NCBI GenBank assembly: GCA_001801885.1
Contig: MGYU01000054.1
Span: forward strand, 1 to 36,702
Direction of reading: 5' to 3'
DNA length: 36,702 nt
Source of the DNA: Gammaproteobacteria bacterium RIFCSPLOWO2_12_47_11
Lineage (GTDB): Bacteria > Pseudomonadota > Gammaproteobacteria > Eutrophobiales > Eutrophobiaceae
Of this stretch, positions 26,944-33,834 are shown one piece after another. Under the pieces are notes generated by a model. That model searched no databases. It was not told the origin of the DNA and saw nothing but the letters and a program-made list of their open reading frames with translations. Within the stretch, counting starts at the first letter, position 1; each line of letters opens with the position of its first letter. The translations under genes and the position numbers were made by a program.

Positions 26944-27309
26944 TTGAATACACTAGATTTGTTTTCTGATTTTGAATACAAGCAATTCAAGGAGGGAGAG
27001 ATAATATTCAAGGAAGGAGATCCAGGTAATTGCATGTATATTATTAAAGAAGGTGCTGTCGAAGTTACAGTGGCAGGGAAAAAATTCATAGTTGCCAAAT
27101 CCGGAGATCTATTGGGTGAAATGGCACTTATTGATTCAAGTTCGCGGAGTGCAACAGCCATTGCAAGAACAGATTGCAAACTTGTAGCGATTAATGAAAA
27201 ACAATTTGCCTTCCAGGTTCAGCGGACTCCAATTTTTGCCATACATGTTATGAAGGTTCTGGTAGAGCGTCTGCGCAAAATGAACAAGATTATGTCCTTA
27301 CTCGAGTAG
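26944..27309 (+). CDS. Stand-alone cyclic nucleotide-binding domain protein
   Basis: A 121-residue protein that is almost entirely one cNMP-binding domain (about residues 8-118). The beta-barrel shows FKEGEIIFKEGDPGNCMYIIKEGAVEV, and the phosphate-binding cassette reads LGEMALIDSSSRSATA with the Glu and Arg that contact cyclic nucleotides. No DNA-binding helix-turn-helix, kinase or channel is attached, so it must act through a partner. The start is TTG at 26944, fixed by a GAGGT site 8 bp upstream; the nearby ATG at 26937 is out of frame. cAMP from the CHASE2 cyclase in this window is a candidate ligand, by inference. Confidence 0.85.
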   Translation: MNTLDLFSDFEYKQFKEGEIIFKEGDPGNCMYIIKEGAVEVTVAGKKFIVAKSGDLLGEMALIDSSSRSATAIARTDCKLVAINEKQFAFQVQRTPIFAIHVMKVLVERLRKMNKIMSLLE

Positions 27310-27566
27310 AAAATAATACTGAATTTTCTATCAATCGACGCTGTTTTAAATTTAAGCGAATATTAGTTTTAACGCAGTCAGGAATTTATTAATACTGATT
27401 TCATCATTATTCCCAGAAAGATCGAAATTACCTTACAGTAACGGCAAACAGGCTCGAGAATTTTTCAAGTATCGGTTATATCAAATTCTGTATAAGCCAA
27501 TAAAACACATGTTCTGCATCGTTACGTTAACGCTTATAATCACAAGCAACAGTTATAGGGATATCT

Positions 27567-28037
27567 ATGGACGCCTTTATTGCAATTACCCCGCTTGCTC
27601 TCGTGTTCCTGCTGCTGGTTTTGTGGCAATGGCCCGCAAAACATGCCATGCCGATTGGCCTGTTTGTGACTGTAATAATTGCTGTATTTTATTGGCAGGT
27701 ATCACCGGCCCGTATACTTGCTGCTGGTATTGAAGGCCTGATTATTTCGGCAAATGTTCTTTACATCATTATCGGTGCCTTGTTTCTGCTTTTTACATTA
27801 GTGCATTCAGGGGCCGTGAGTACAATCCGCGATACGTTTGCACGGATCAGCCCTGATCCAGGAATTCAGGCGATAATTATAGCCTGGACCTTTGGCGCCT
27901 TCATTAATATTGTTGCAGCCTCTGCGACCTGTGGACTGAGCGGGCAGGAAGGTAACCTGATACGCAAAACCATCATCCCGACCCTTTATTACCTTTTTAT
28001 TGCCGGCGTTATGGGTTGTTTACTGGTTTTCTTGTAA
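27567..28037 (+). pseudogene. L-lactate permease (LctP family) with large internal deletion
   Basis: A 156-residue open frame. Residues 1-112 match the N-terminus of LctP-type permeases (helices, VYK-like IIIGALFLLFTLVHSGAVS, then ISPDPGIQAIIIAWTFGAF). Residues 114-156 match the extreme C-terminus (NIVAASATCGLSGQEGNLIR then the last helix). The middle, about 400 residues in full-length permeases of about 550, is missing, with the join at 27900-27909 in frame. It is therefore likely non-functional or reshaped into a mini membrane protein. The start and the final stop are intact. Assembly collapse is unlikely because the join is clean and in frame. Confidence 0.72.
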
Positions 28038-28166
28038 CACACACAATAAAAATTCAGTCTGAATAACGGCTGCACATCCATATACAATACGTTATGGTGT
28101 ATATTACGCTGCATAGAAACAGGATTGCCTTGTTTAAACCGTTTTCATTACGCTAATCTTATTGAT

Positions 28167-29081
28167 TTGAAAAAGTACCTCATATTATTTCTGTTCATAT
28201 TTTTATCTGCCTGTAGCGGCGAATCGGAATATGATCTTGCGATAGAGGCCTTACAGAATGGCGATTATGAAACAGCATTAGCCAAATTTACCCCTCTGGC
28301 AGAATCAGGGGATGTCAACGCACAGCATATTCTTGGCCTGATGTACGAAAGGGAATACGGGGTGGAACAGGATTTTACCGAAGCAGCCAAATGGTATCTC
28401 AATGCGGCTGAACAGGGATTGCCTGCATCCCAGATCAGACTCTCCCAGATGTATATAAAAGGGAAAGGTGTTCAAAGAGATTACTGGGAGGCAATGAAAT
28501 GGTCGCGTCTGGCGGCTGTACAGGGAAATGCTGAAGCAGAGGCCAATATTGGTTTTATGTATCATGATGGTTTTGGCGTAAAACAGGATTATGCTGAAGC
28601 ATTTAAATGGTACAGCAAATCAGCAAATAAAGGATGGGTCAGTGCCATGCATGATCTGGGTGTCATGTATCAGAATGGCCACGGGACAGCGCAAGACTAT
28701 ACAAAAGCAATTATATGGCATCGCAAAGCTGCTGATCAGGGATATTCATCCTCTCAAGACAACCTGGTTAATATGTATCGGCAAGGTCTGGGTGTACCCA
28801 AAAATAATAAAGAGTCATTCGCCTGGTATCTTGAAGCTGCCAGGAATAAACATGTCACAGAACAGTATATGCTTGGAACAATGTATTATGCAGGCCTGGG
28901 AGTACCGCAGGATGATATACGGGCGTATGCCTGGTTTGGGATAGCATCCGCAGGCGGTTTGCAGGCGGCACAAATATTCCGTGACCAGATCGAATCTGAA
29001 ATTACTGCCAGTGAGCTTCAGGAAGCGCGCAAACTTGCCCGGGATTTATGGGAAAAGTACGGGAATCCAGCAGAAAAGTAA
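28167..29081 (+). CDS. Sel1-repeat lipoprotein
   Basis: About 304 residues from TTG at 28167, giving a lipoprotein signal KKYLILFLFIFLSAC; the frame extends upstream to another TTG at 28125. No ribosome site distinguishes them, so the start is uncertain. The mature protein has about six consecutive Sel1-like repeats of 36 residues (LGLMYEREYGVEQDFTEAA, IGFMYHDGFGVKQDYAEA, LGTMYYAGLGVPQDD) capped by a charged helix. Such solenoids mediate protein-protein contacts in the periplasm or envelope. The partner is not evident from the neighbours. Confidence 0.85.
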   Translation: MKKYLILFLFIFLSACSGESEYDLAIEALQNGDYETALAKFTPLAESGDVNAQHILGLMYEREYGVEQDFTEAAKWYLNAAEQGLPASQIRLSQMYIKGKGVQRDYWEAMKWSRLAAVQGNAEAEANIGFMYHDGFGVKQDYAEAFKWYSKSANKGWVSAMHDLGVMYQNGHGTAQDYTKAIIWHRKAADQGYSSSQDNLVNMYRQGLGVPKNNKESFAWYLEAARNKHVTEQYMLGTMYYAGLGVPQDDIRAYAWFGIASAGGLQAAQIFRDQIESEITASELQEARKLARDLWEKYGNPAEK

Positions 29082-29182
29082 ATGATACAACCCAATAGAC
29101 TGCGAATTATAACAGGCATAGGCAATCAGTTAACCTTGTATAAAATATCAGGATATCCCCCACCATTAAAACTGGAATTACA

Positions 29183-29887
29183 ATGAAAACCAGGCAAAAA
29201 AATCTGACTGCGATTGAAGCTTTCGAAAACCGCCGCAAGTTCCCGAGGTTGAAAACAAAACTGCCTGTTATGATTATCGGGCCAGACGGGAAGAAGTTTA
29301 AGGGTTTGCTCAATGATATATCTCCGGATGGGACACAAGTCAGATTTTCTGTCAAAAACAAGTTCATTGTGAAAGCAGATAACAAATCACCTATAGAAAA
29401 AATAAAATCAATGAAATGTATTCTTTTATTTGATCTTGCGTACAGCGGAAATATATTCCATGTAAGGCTGGCTGCATATCCTGTATATACAAGTCAATTA
29501 GATGATAAAACAATAGCTGCCGGCATGATTTTCAGTGAAGACGATCTGGCCGAGAACAAAAAAGTCAGTGATTTTTTATTTTATCAATTAGCTTTGTCGT
29601 ATACTGACACAGAATGTCCGACAGGAAACAAGCCAGAAAAAAAACCAGCCGTAGCAGAAAAAGGTAAGATCACAGAAATGGGAAATCTCCAGATACAAAA
29701 AATAGTGAGTGGTAATGTCCCGCTTGAATTGAGTGAACTGGTACTGAATATCGACCATTCCCATACGGACCTTGAATTGCTGAAGGTATTGTTATTCCGG
29801 GTGTTAAGCAGCCTTCAGACAATCCAGGAAACAGCACGGCACATCGATGAAAGATTACGCGCCCTGGAACACAAGACATTGAGATAA
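29183..29887 (+). CDS. PilZ-domain protein (cyclic di-GMP receptor candidate)
   Basis: A 234-residue cytosolic protein. A PilZ domain occupies about residues 15-120: the RxxxR motif (RKFPR, 18-22) and DxSxxG (DISPDG, 45-50) are both intact, so cyclic di-GMP binding is likely. The C-terminal third (about 150-234) is a separate helical region with NVPLELSELVLNIDHSHTDLELLK and a final HIDERLRALEHK coil. It has no catalytic domain, so it probably acts through a partner. It is monocistronic, with a 102-bp gap upstream and a 479-bp gene-free stretch downstream. Confidence 0.85.
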   Translation: MKTRQKNLTAIEAFENRRKFPRLKTKLPVMIIGPDGKKFKGLLNDISPDGTQVRFSVKNKFIVKADNKSPIEKIKSMKCILLFDLAYSGNIFHVRLAAYPVYTSQLDDKTIAAGMIFSEDDLAENKKVSDFLFYQLALSYTDTECPTGNKPEKKPAVAEKGKITEMGNLQIQKIVSGNVPLELSELVLNIDHSHTDLELLKVLLFRVLSSLQTIQETARHIDERLRALEHKTLR

Positions 29888-29940
29888 AACCGGACGCATT
29901 GATTGTTGAGCGTCCCCTGATGGCTGTAAAACACTGACCT

Positions 29941-29960
29941 GGGTAACAGGTCCTGTACCC
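29941..29960. promoter_or_regulatory. Near-perfect palindrome
   Basis: GGGT-a-ACAGG-t-CCTGT-ACCC is an inverted repeat broken by one extra A. It lies 31 bp before a TTGACA box (29992-29997). It overlaps a second, longer-spaced pair, CCTGTA...TACAGG (29952-29981). It could be an operator or part of the 3' structure of the PilZ transcript. Confidence 0.35.
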
Positions 29961-29991
29961 GTTGTTATATCCGGATACAGGCATCATTTAC

Positions 29992-30197
29992 TTGACATCC
30001 ATCTTAAACAGGTGCAATATCGCGCGCCCATGAAATTCAACTATATGACAAAACAGGTATTTAACTGGCACCGCACCTATCTGTGTGGTGACGGTTGCTC
30101 ACGCCTGTGTGTCAGGGGTTTTTCAATGATCTGAAGATCTAAAAAATCCGGGAAGTATCCCAAAAAGGCCGCAGGTGAACAATCTGCGGCCTTTTTT
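29992..30197 (+). ncRNA. Candidate small RNA or small-protein transcript
   Basis: A TTGACA (29992-29997) with a weak CAATAT 17 bases later could start a transcript near 30027, ending at the strong hairpin-T7 terminator at 30162-30197. No recognisable gene lies between. The roughly 170-nt RNA contains a 34-codon reading frame (30030-30134), which would be almost leaderless and has no ribosome site. It matches no RNA family I know (not 6S, SRP or tmRNA). The promoter call is weak; the terminator is firm. Confidence 0.35.
30162..30197 (+). terminator. Rho-independent terminator
   Basis: AAAAAGGCCGCAG (30162-30174) and CTGCGGCCTTTTTT (30184-30197) form a GC-rich stem with a 9-base loop and a run of seven T. 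It is oriented for + strand transcription and lies 275 bp after the PilZ gene stop, further than a simple 3' end would need. Confidence 0.9.
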
Positions 30198-30232
30198 TAT
30201 GTACATGGATGTACGGTATGCCGCGGGCGCAT

Positions 30233-30322
30233 GGATGTACGAGAACGGCGCTGAGCCAGGGATGGCCTTATGCCGTGAAGCACAGGATGTACGAGAACGG
30301 CGCTGAGCCAGGGATGGCCTTA
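30233..30322. repeat. Two identical 38-bp direct repeats
   Basis: Copies at 30233-30270 and 30285-30322 are identical over 38 bp (GGATGTACGAGAACGG to GAGCCAGGGATGGCCTTA) with a 14-bp spacer. A truncated echo (CATGGATGTACG) is at 30204-30215. The CAGGGATGGC-type core resembles intergenic repeat families scattered in gammaproteobacterial genomes. Together with the terminator and the 29888-30160 sequence it fills the 479-bp gap before the next gene. Confidence 0.85.
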
Positions 30323-30366
30323 ATTGAAATTTAACTGGAGGTCACTAGCACAAGAGAGTAGCAGTC

Positions 30367-30750
30367 ATGAAACCGTTAATAGCTTTATTATTAGTATGGT
30401 CTTTGTTGATAGCCCAGCCTGCATCAGGGGAGGGTGTTGATTACACCAACAGAAACTACACAATATCTGCCTGCGAATTGTTCGCCAAAGATGCCTGGCA
30501 GGCCGCGGATAATTTCAGCAATGGTGTCGTGCTCCAGGACATCCTGGAGTTAATTAATGGTTCGCCAGTTTCTGATGGTCAGAAACACCGCGCATTCCAG
30601 GCCATTCAACTCGTCTGGAACAATCAACTGGATAATCCGATACTGGCCTATACGGTGGCCATGGGTCTGTGTCTGAAACCAAAACAGGAAATGGCGCCGA
30701 TGGATGAACCGTGGGTCACATCTCCACGAACAATCAGCGGGCACTTTTAA
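30367..30750 (+). CDS. Exported hypothetical protein
   Basis: A 127-residue protein with a signal peptide (hydrophobic residues 4-17, cleavage near ASG, residue 21). The mature part is helical, with Cys37 (ISACELF) and Cys102 (GLCLKP), possibly a disulfide. It contains NGSPVSDGQKHRAFQAIQL and ends KQEMAPMDEPWVTSPR. I recognise no family. The start is preceded by a GGAGGTCACT stretch at about 30338, too far to be its ribosome site; AGAGAGTAGCAG is nearer. A strong symmetrical hairpin follows. Confidence 0.6.
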   Translation: MKPLIALLLVWSLLIAQPASGEGVDYTNRNYTISACELFAKDAWQAADNFSNGVVLQDILELINGSPVSDGQKHRAFQAIQLVWNNQLDNPILAYTVAMGLCLKPKQEMAPMDEPWVTSPRTISGHF

Positions 30751-30758
30751 ATTTACAA

Positions 30759-30790
30759 TTCAGTGTCGATTGCAATCAATCGACACTGAA
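30759..30790. terminator. 14-bp perfect stem hairpin, bidirectional
   Basis: TTCAGTGTCGATTG and CAATCGACACTGAA pair perfectly around a CAAT loop, between a + strand stop at 30750 and a - strand stop at 30819. It lacks a long T-run on either side, but its size and place make it a likely shared transcription end. Confidence 0.7.
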
Positions 30791-30818
30791 ATTACATGGA
30801 TATATATCCGGACTTGCC

Positions 30819-31451
30819 TCAAACAGGCTCAATCAAATCTTTGCCGTTATGTTTCGGGTTATTCACGATGGTGCTGACCGGATAAGCGATCATTTTGCCA
30901 GAGTAGGGTTGCAGGAGAGTTTTATTTCCTTCAATCAGCCACCCATCGTAATCCTCCGGATTAAGGATCACTGGCATCCTGTCATGAACAGGTTTCATCA
31001 CGTCATTGGCCCCAGTGGTGATAATCGTGCAGCTCTCCATGCTTTCATCGTCATGTTCCCAGTGGTCCCATAGACCGGCAAAAGCCATCAACTCAGTGTC
31101 TTTCAGTTTGAAATACCAGGGTTGCTTGTGCTTGTTGGTCCTTTTCCATTCATAAAAACCATTGGCCGGGATCAGGCAACGGTTGTTTTTGAAGGCAGAG
31201 CGGAAAAAAGGTTTTGTATCAATAGTTTCAGCCTTGGCGTTGATGGGTTTTAATTTGGTGTCTTTGGCCCAGTGCGGCACCAGCCCCCAATGCAGATTAG
31301 ACAGGGCCCTGTTGTCATGTTCCAACCGCACGACAGGAATATTGCTGGAAGGACTGATGTTGTAGCTTTTTAAATACTCACCCGACCGGGCAAGACTGAA
31401 ATGTTCTTCAATATTTTTGGAGTTGCTGATGATGGAAAAACGGCCACACAT
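30819..31451 (-). CDS. SRAP-domain abasic-site DNA-protein crosslink protein (HMCES/YedK)
   Basis: A 210-residue protein of the SOS-response-associated family. The catalytic Cys2 (MCGRFS) forms a thiazolidine crosslink with abasic sites in single-stranded DNA. Asn71 (INAKAE), Glu101 (GFYEWKR) and His156 (VHDRMPVIL) complete the active site. LHWGLVPHWAKD is also conserved. It shields abasic sites at replication forks. The Met-Cys start is fixed by the need for Cys2 at the N-terminus. It stands alone. Confidence 0.93.
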   Translation of the reverse strand: MCGRFSIISNSKNIEEHFSLARSGEYLKSYNISPSSNIPVVRLEHDNRALSNLHWGLVPHWAKDTKLKPINAKAETIDTKPFFRSAFKNNRCLIPANGFYEWKRTNKHKQPWYFKLKDTELMAFAGLWDHWEHDDESMESCTIITTGANDVMKPVHDRMPVILNPEDYDGWLIEGNKTLLQPYSGKMIAYPVSTIVNNPKHNGKDLIEPV

Positions 31452-31569
31452 GATGGAAATTGTAACTTTTTATGCAATATTTATCGATAGTGTCCATGAC
31501 ATACAGGAATTATTTGTAGATAAATTGTCTATAATACACATGCAGAGAATACGATTTTAGTGTGTGGAC

Positions 31570-32106
31570 ATGAATACCGGTAATATACAAATAACCTATC
31601 TGATACTGGGCATGGCGCTCCTCGCAAGCCAGGATGCCATGGCGGCAAGAATTTACCAGTGGACCGACGAGGAGGGCGTGGTGCAATTCAGCGATGTGCC
31701 TCCAGGTGACAACACTTCCACTGAAATTCAGGAAATTACTTTCAACAGTTATGCTGCGAATGATATAGATCCGGACGAATATTCCATAGTTAACCAGCTG
31801 GAACGTATGGCCGAATGGCGCAGGCAGACCGAAGAAGAACGGCTGGCCAGAAAACAATTGCAGCTTGAAGAACAAAGACTGGCGCAGGAAAGGAACTCCT
31901 ATCGCTTAATCAATCCTTACAGCACCCGGGCATATTACCCATCAACGTATTATTATCCTTATCCGGGTAATTTTGGTGCTTATAACAAATGGCACGGCAA
32001 CCATTGGGGCGGGCACTTTGGATCAGGCCATGGAAACCATGGAAATTTTACAAATAGTCCCCCTCAATACCTGTTAGACCAGTATAAAGTTGGATCGAGA
32101 TTCTGA
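31570..32106 (+). CDS. DUF4124-domain exported protein
   Basis: About 178 residues from the ATG at 31570; an in-frame GTG at 31564 is equally possible. The signal peptide ends near AMA (residue 25). A DUF4124 domain follows (RIYQWTDEEGVVQFSDVPP), then a charged coiled segment (about 78-110) and a low-complexity tail rich in Tyr, Gly, His and Asn (YYPSTYYYPYPG, WHGNHWGGHFGSGHGNHG). DUF4124 proteins are common periplasmic or envelope proteins of gammaproteobacteria with unknown role. A TATAAT lies at 31530-31535. Confidence 0.78.
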   Translation: MNTGNIQITYLILGMALLASQDAMAARIYQWTDEEGVVQFSDVPPGDNTSTEIQEITFNSYAANDIDPDEYSIVNQLERMAEWRRQTEEERLARKQLQLEEQRLAQERNSYRLINPYSTRAYYPSTYYYPYPGNFGAYNKWHGNHWGGHFGSGHGNHGNFTNSPPQYLLDQYKVGSRF

Positions 32107-32234
32107 ATGGCCAACTTATGAAGCCTGAATCTGCCAGAGTGTAGCCTGGACCGGGGGAATACTCATCGTTCTGGCGCCTGCCATACACGAAATAACCCGG
32201 ACCGATAGCCCCAGTAAGTGTGTCATCCATAGGG

Positions 32235-32507
32235 TTATTTTTTGAACTTCCTGGATACTTTCAGAGCCGGGTTAACACGGTCCAGATCTGTCTGTACCTG
32301 TTCACGACTGCGATGGTAGACAATCTCCCGGCCCATCACATTCCCGGCATAAGCCTGTCCGTTTTTGGTGGGCGTCAAATCACATTGCACATTATGCACA
32401 CCCTTCCCAATGACTACCGTGATTTGACTGGCCCGCTTGTGCAATACAACCACATCCATAGACTGCCCACTTTCTGTATTAACAACCGTAATCATTTCGT
32501 TTTTCAT
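32235..32507 (-). CDS. Small hypothetical protein
   Basis: A 90-residue soluble basic protein: a beta-like N-terminal half (MITVVNTESGQSMDVVVLHK, ITVVIGKGVHNVQCDL) and a helical C-terminus (REQVQTDLDRVNPALK). I recognise no family by name. The ribosome site is weak, but amino acid composition looks like a real protein. It is convergent with the DUF4124 gene; the 128-bp gap between them holds no gene I can support. Confidence 0.55.
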   Translation of the reverse strand: MKNEMITVVNTESGQSMDVVVLHKRASQITVVIGKGVHNVQCDLTPTKNGQAYAGNVMGREIVYHRSREQVQTDLDRVNPALKVSRKFKK

Positions 32508-32594
32508 GGGACATGATTATATCGGGATATTGAATGTGGATAGCAAGGGAATTAAATAAAGGGAATTAAATAAATGACATTCAGGTGCAATTAT

Positions 32595-32650
32595 CGGGCG
32601 GTCTGTCCGATAATTTCAGGATTCAATACTTGACCCCGCGTTATGTTAAC
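32595..32650. repeat. Diverged direct repeat, left copy
   Basis: This stretch starting CGGGCGGTCTG resembles 33521-33575 (starting CGGGCGGCCTG) at about 70% by eye, in the same orientation. Shared blocks are CGGGCGG, TAATT, GATTCAA and TTATG. The pair brackets the degenerate GGDEF gene. Confidence 0.45.
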
Positions 32651-32686
32651 TACACTATTAGATACCAGCCAGACACAGGTGACACT

Positions 32687-33439
32687 ATGACCGATTATAA
32701 ACAACCATCTGGAATACGAAGATCCGGCATACACACCGCACTATTAACCGTCATTTTTATCCTGATAGTTGTTTTTTGCGTGTTAATGGGTTTGATCATA
32801 TCCAACAAGCCTCTGATTGAACATGACATATTGGCCATGAGTGGCATTTTAGTCATGTTTGTTATTTTATTTGGCATCTATTTTATTGTCAGGAAACTCA
32901 AAAAAGAACTTGATGAGATCTATGGCAAGCTGGAAGTGATGACAACCACGGATGCATTAACCCAGGTATTCAACAGAAACCACTTTAATACCTTGCTTCG
33001 AACAGAATTGAGCAGGGCAAAACGTTACGAAAGAGACCTTGGATGCCTGATTCTGGATATAGATAACTTCAGAAACATCAATAAAAAATACGGCTTTCAG
33101 TTTGGCGATGAAATCCTGCAGGACATTGCCGAACTTATCAAGGAACACTTGAGGATTACGGATATCCTGGCGCGTTATGAAAGCAACAAATTTATTTGCC
33201 TTCTGCCGGAAACAGATAAAAATGCTGCAATGCTACTGTCAAAACGATTGAGAGGACTTGTCGAAGGCAGGGTATATGAAGATAAGGGCGAATCCGCGCG
33301 GATCACTGTCAGCATCGGTATGACATCCTTCAAACCGGAACCGGAAGACAAGACTGATATCCGGAATATAATCAATCTGGCCGAAAAGGCACTGAACAAG
33401 GCAAAAGAAGGTGGAGGTAACAGAATAGAATTACTTTAG
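32687..33439 (+). CDS. Membrane GGDEF-domain protein with degenerate active site
   Basis: A 250-residue protein from the ATG at 32687, which has AGGTGA upstream. Two helices (about 15-38 and 48-68) and a short linker coil precede a GGDEF-fold domain (about 83-248). The active-site loop reads YESNKF (164-169) instead of YGGDEF. The usual ND and GH pair is also altered (INKKYGF). By contrast, the inhibitory I-site RxxD (RITD, 156-159) sits exactly five residues before the loop, as in active cyclases. It is thus probably not a cyclase but may bind cyclic di-GMP through the I-site. The gene is flanked by diverged direct repeats. Confidence 0.85.
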   Translation: MTDYKQPSGIRRSGIHTALLTVIFILIVVFCVLMGLIISNKPLIEHDILAMSGILVMFVILFGIYFIVRKLKKELDEIYGKLEVMTTTDALTQVFNRNHFNTLLRTELSRAKRYERDLGCLILDIDNFRNINKKYGFQFGDEILQDIAELIKEHLRITDILARYESNKFICLLPETDKNAAMLLSKRLRGLVEGRVYEDKGESARITVSIGMTSFKPEPEDKTDIRNIINLAEKALNKAKEGGGNRIELL

Positions 33440-33520
33440 TAATACAGCAGATTAAAAAAACATACTGATAAAAATCGAATAAAGACTTGCTCCGCATGGC
33501 AAGGATTGTCCGGCATTGAC

Positions 33521-33575
33521 CGGGCGGCCTGACCTGGTAATTCCATGATTCAACACTGACTCCCATATTATGTGC
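33521..33575. repeat. Diverged direct repeat, right copy
   Basis: Partner of the copy at 32595-32650, as described there. It lies between the GGDEF gene and the small gene at 33585-33743. It is not an inverted terminal repeat, and no transposase is present. Confidence 0.45.
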
Positions 33576-33584
33576 AAAAATATT

Positions 33585-33743
33585 TCATGGATGTTTCAGT
33601 CGTTTGAAATACTGTATTTCCCGTTCATGCTGTACAGCTTCTTCACGAGTTTTGAAAGTACCCAGGTTACGCCGCATGCCGGTCCTGGGATTTATCTTGC
33701 CTGAATAGAGACGGTAACTGCCGTCTTTCAGTTTACGGATCAT
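33585..33743 (-). CDS. Small basic conserved-type protein (KxNPxTGxRRNLGTF)
   Basis: A 52-residue basic protein. The N-terminus MIRKLKDGSYRLYSGK forms a likely beta-hairpin, then INPRTGMRRNLGTFKTREEA and a helix EREIQYFKRLK. I recall similar short proteins with a KNPKTGKRRNLGTF core in other bacteria, without known function. The hairpin-helix plan resembles small integrase-arm-like DNA-binding domains (AP2-type), by inference only. GGTGG lies upstream as a possible ribosome site. Confidence 0.65.
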   Translation of the reverse strand: MIRKLKDGSYRLYSGKINPRTGMRRNLGTFKTREEAVQHEREIQYFKRLKHP

Positions 33744-33770
33744 TTTCAGGAACCACCGTAATAATCATGG

Positions 33771-33802
33771 GCCGGGGTAAACTGTAAACCCCGGCGTTTT
33801 TT
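33771..33802 (+). terminator. Rho-independent terminator (+ strand)
   Basis: GCCGGGGT (33771-33778) pairs with ACCCCGGC (33788-33795) and is followed by GTTTTTT. The orientation fits + strand transcription, yet the nearest + gene (GGDEF) ends 330 bp earlier and two - strand genes flank it. It may end a long 3' UTR or an antisense transcript. Confidence 0.8.
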
Positions 33803-33834
33803 GCTAATTTCCAATCCGGAATCCGGAATAATGG

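Noticed and set aside
26784-26969. 61-residue frame before the cNMP-binding gene
   Set aside because: It overlaps the start of the real gene, has no convincing ribosome site and mixed composition.
30233-30322. CRISPR-like repeat-spacer-repeat
   Set aside because: Only two full units with a 14-bp spacer, too short for a CRISPR spacer, and no cas genes nearby.
32048-32230. 60-residue frame on the - strand between the DUF4124 gene and the small gene at 32235
   Set aside because: It overlaps the end of the DUF4124 gene by 59 bp, lacks a ribosome site and has Gly/Pro/Tyr-rich composition expected from antisense reading.
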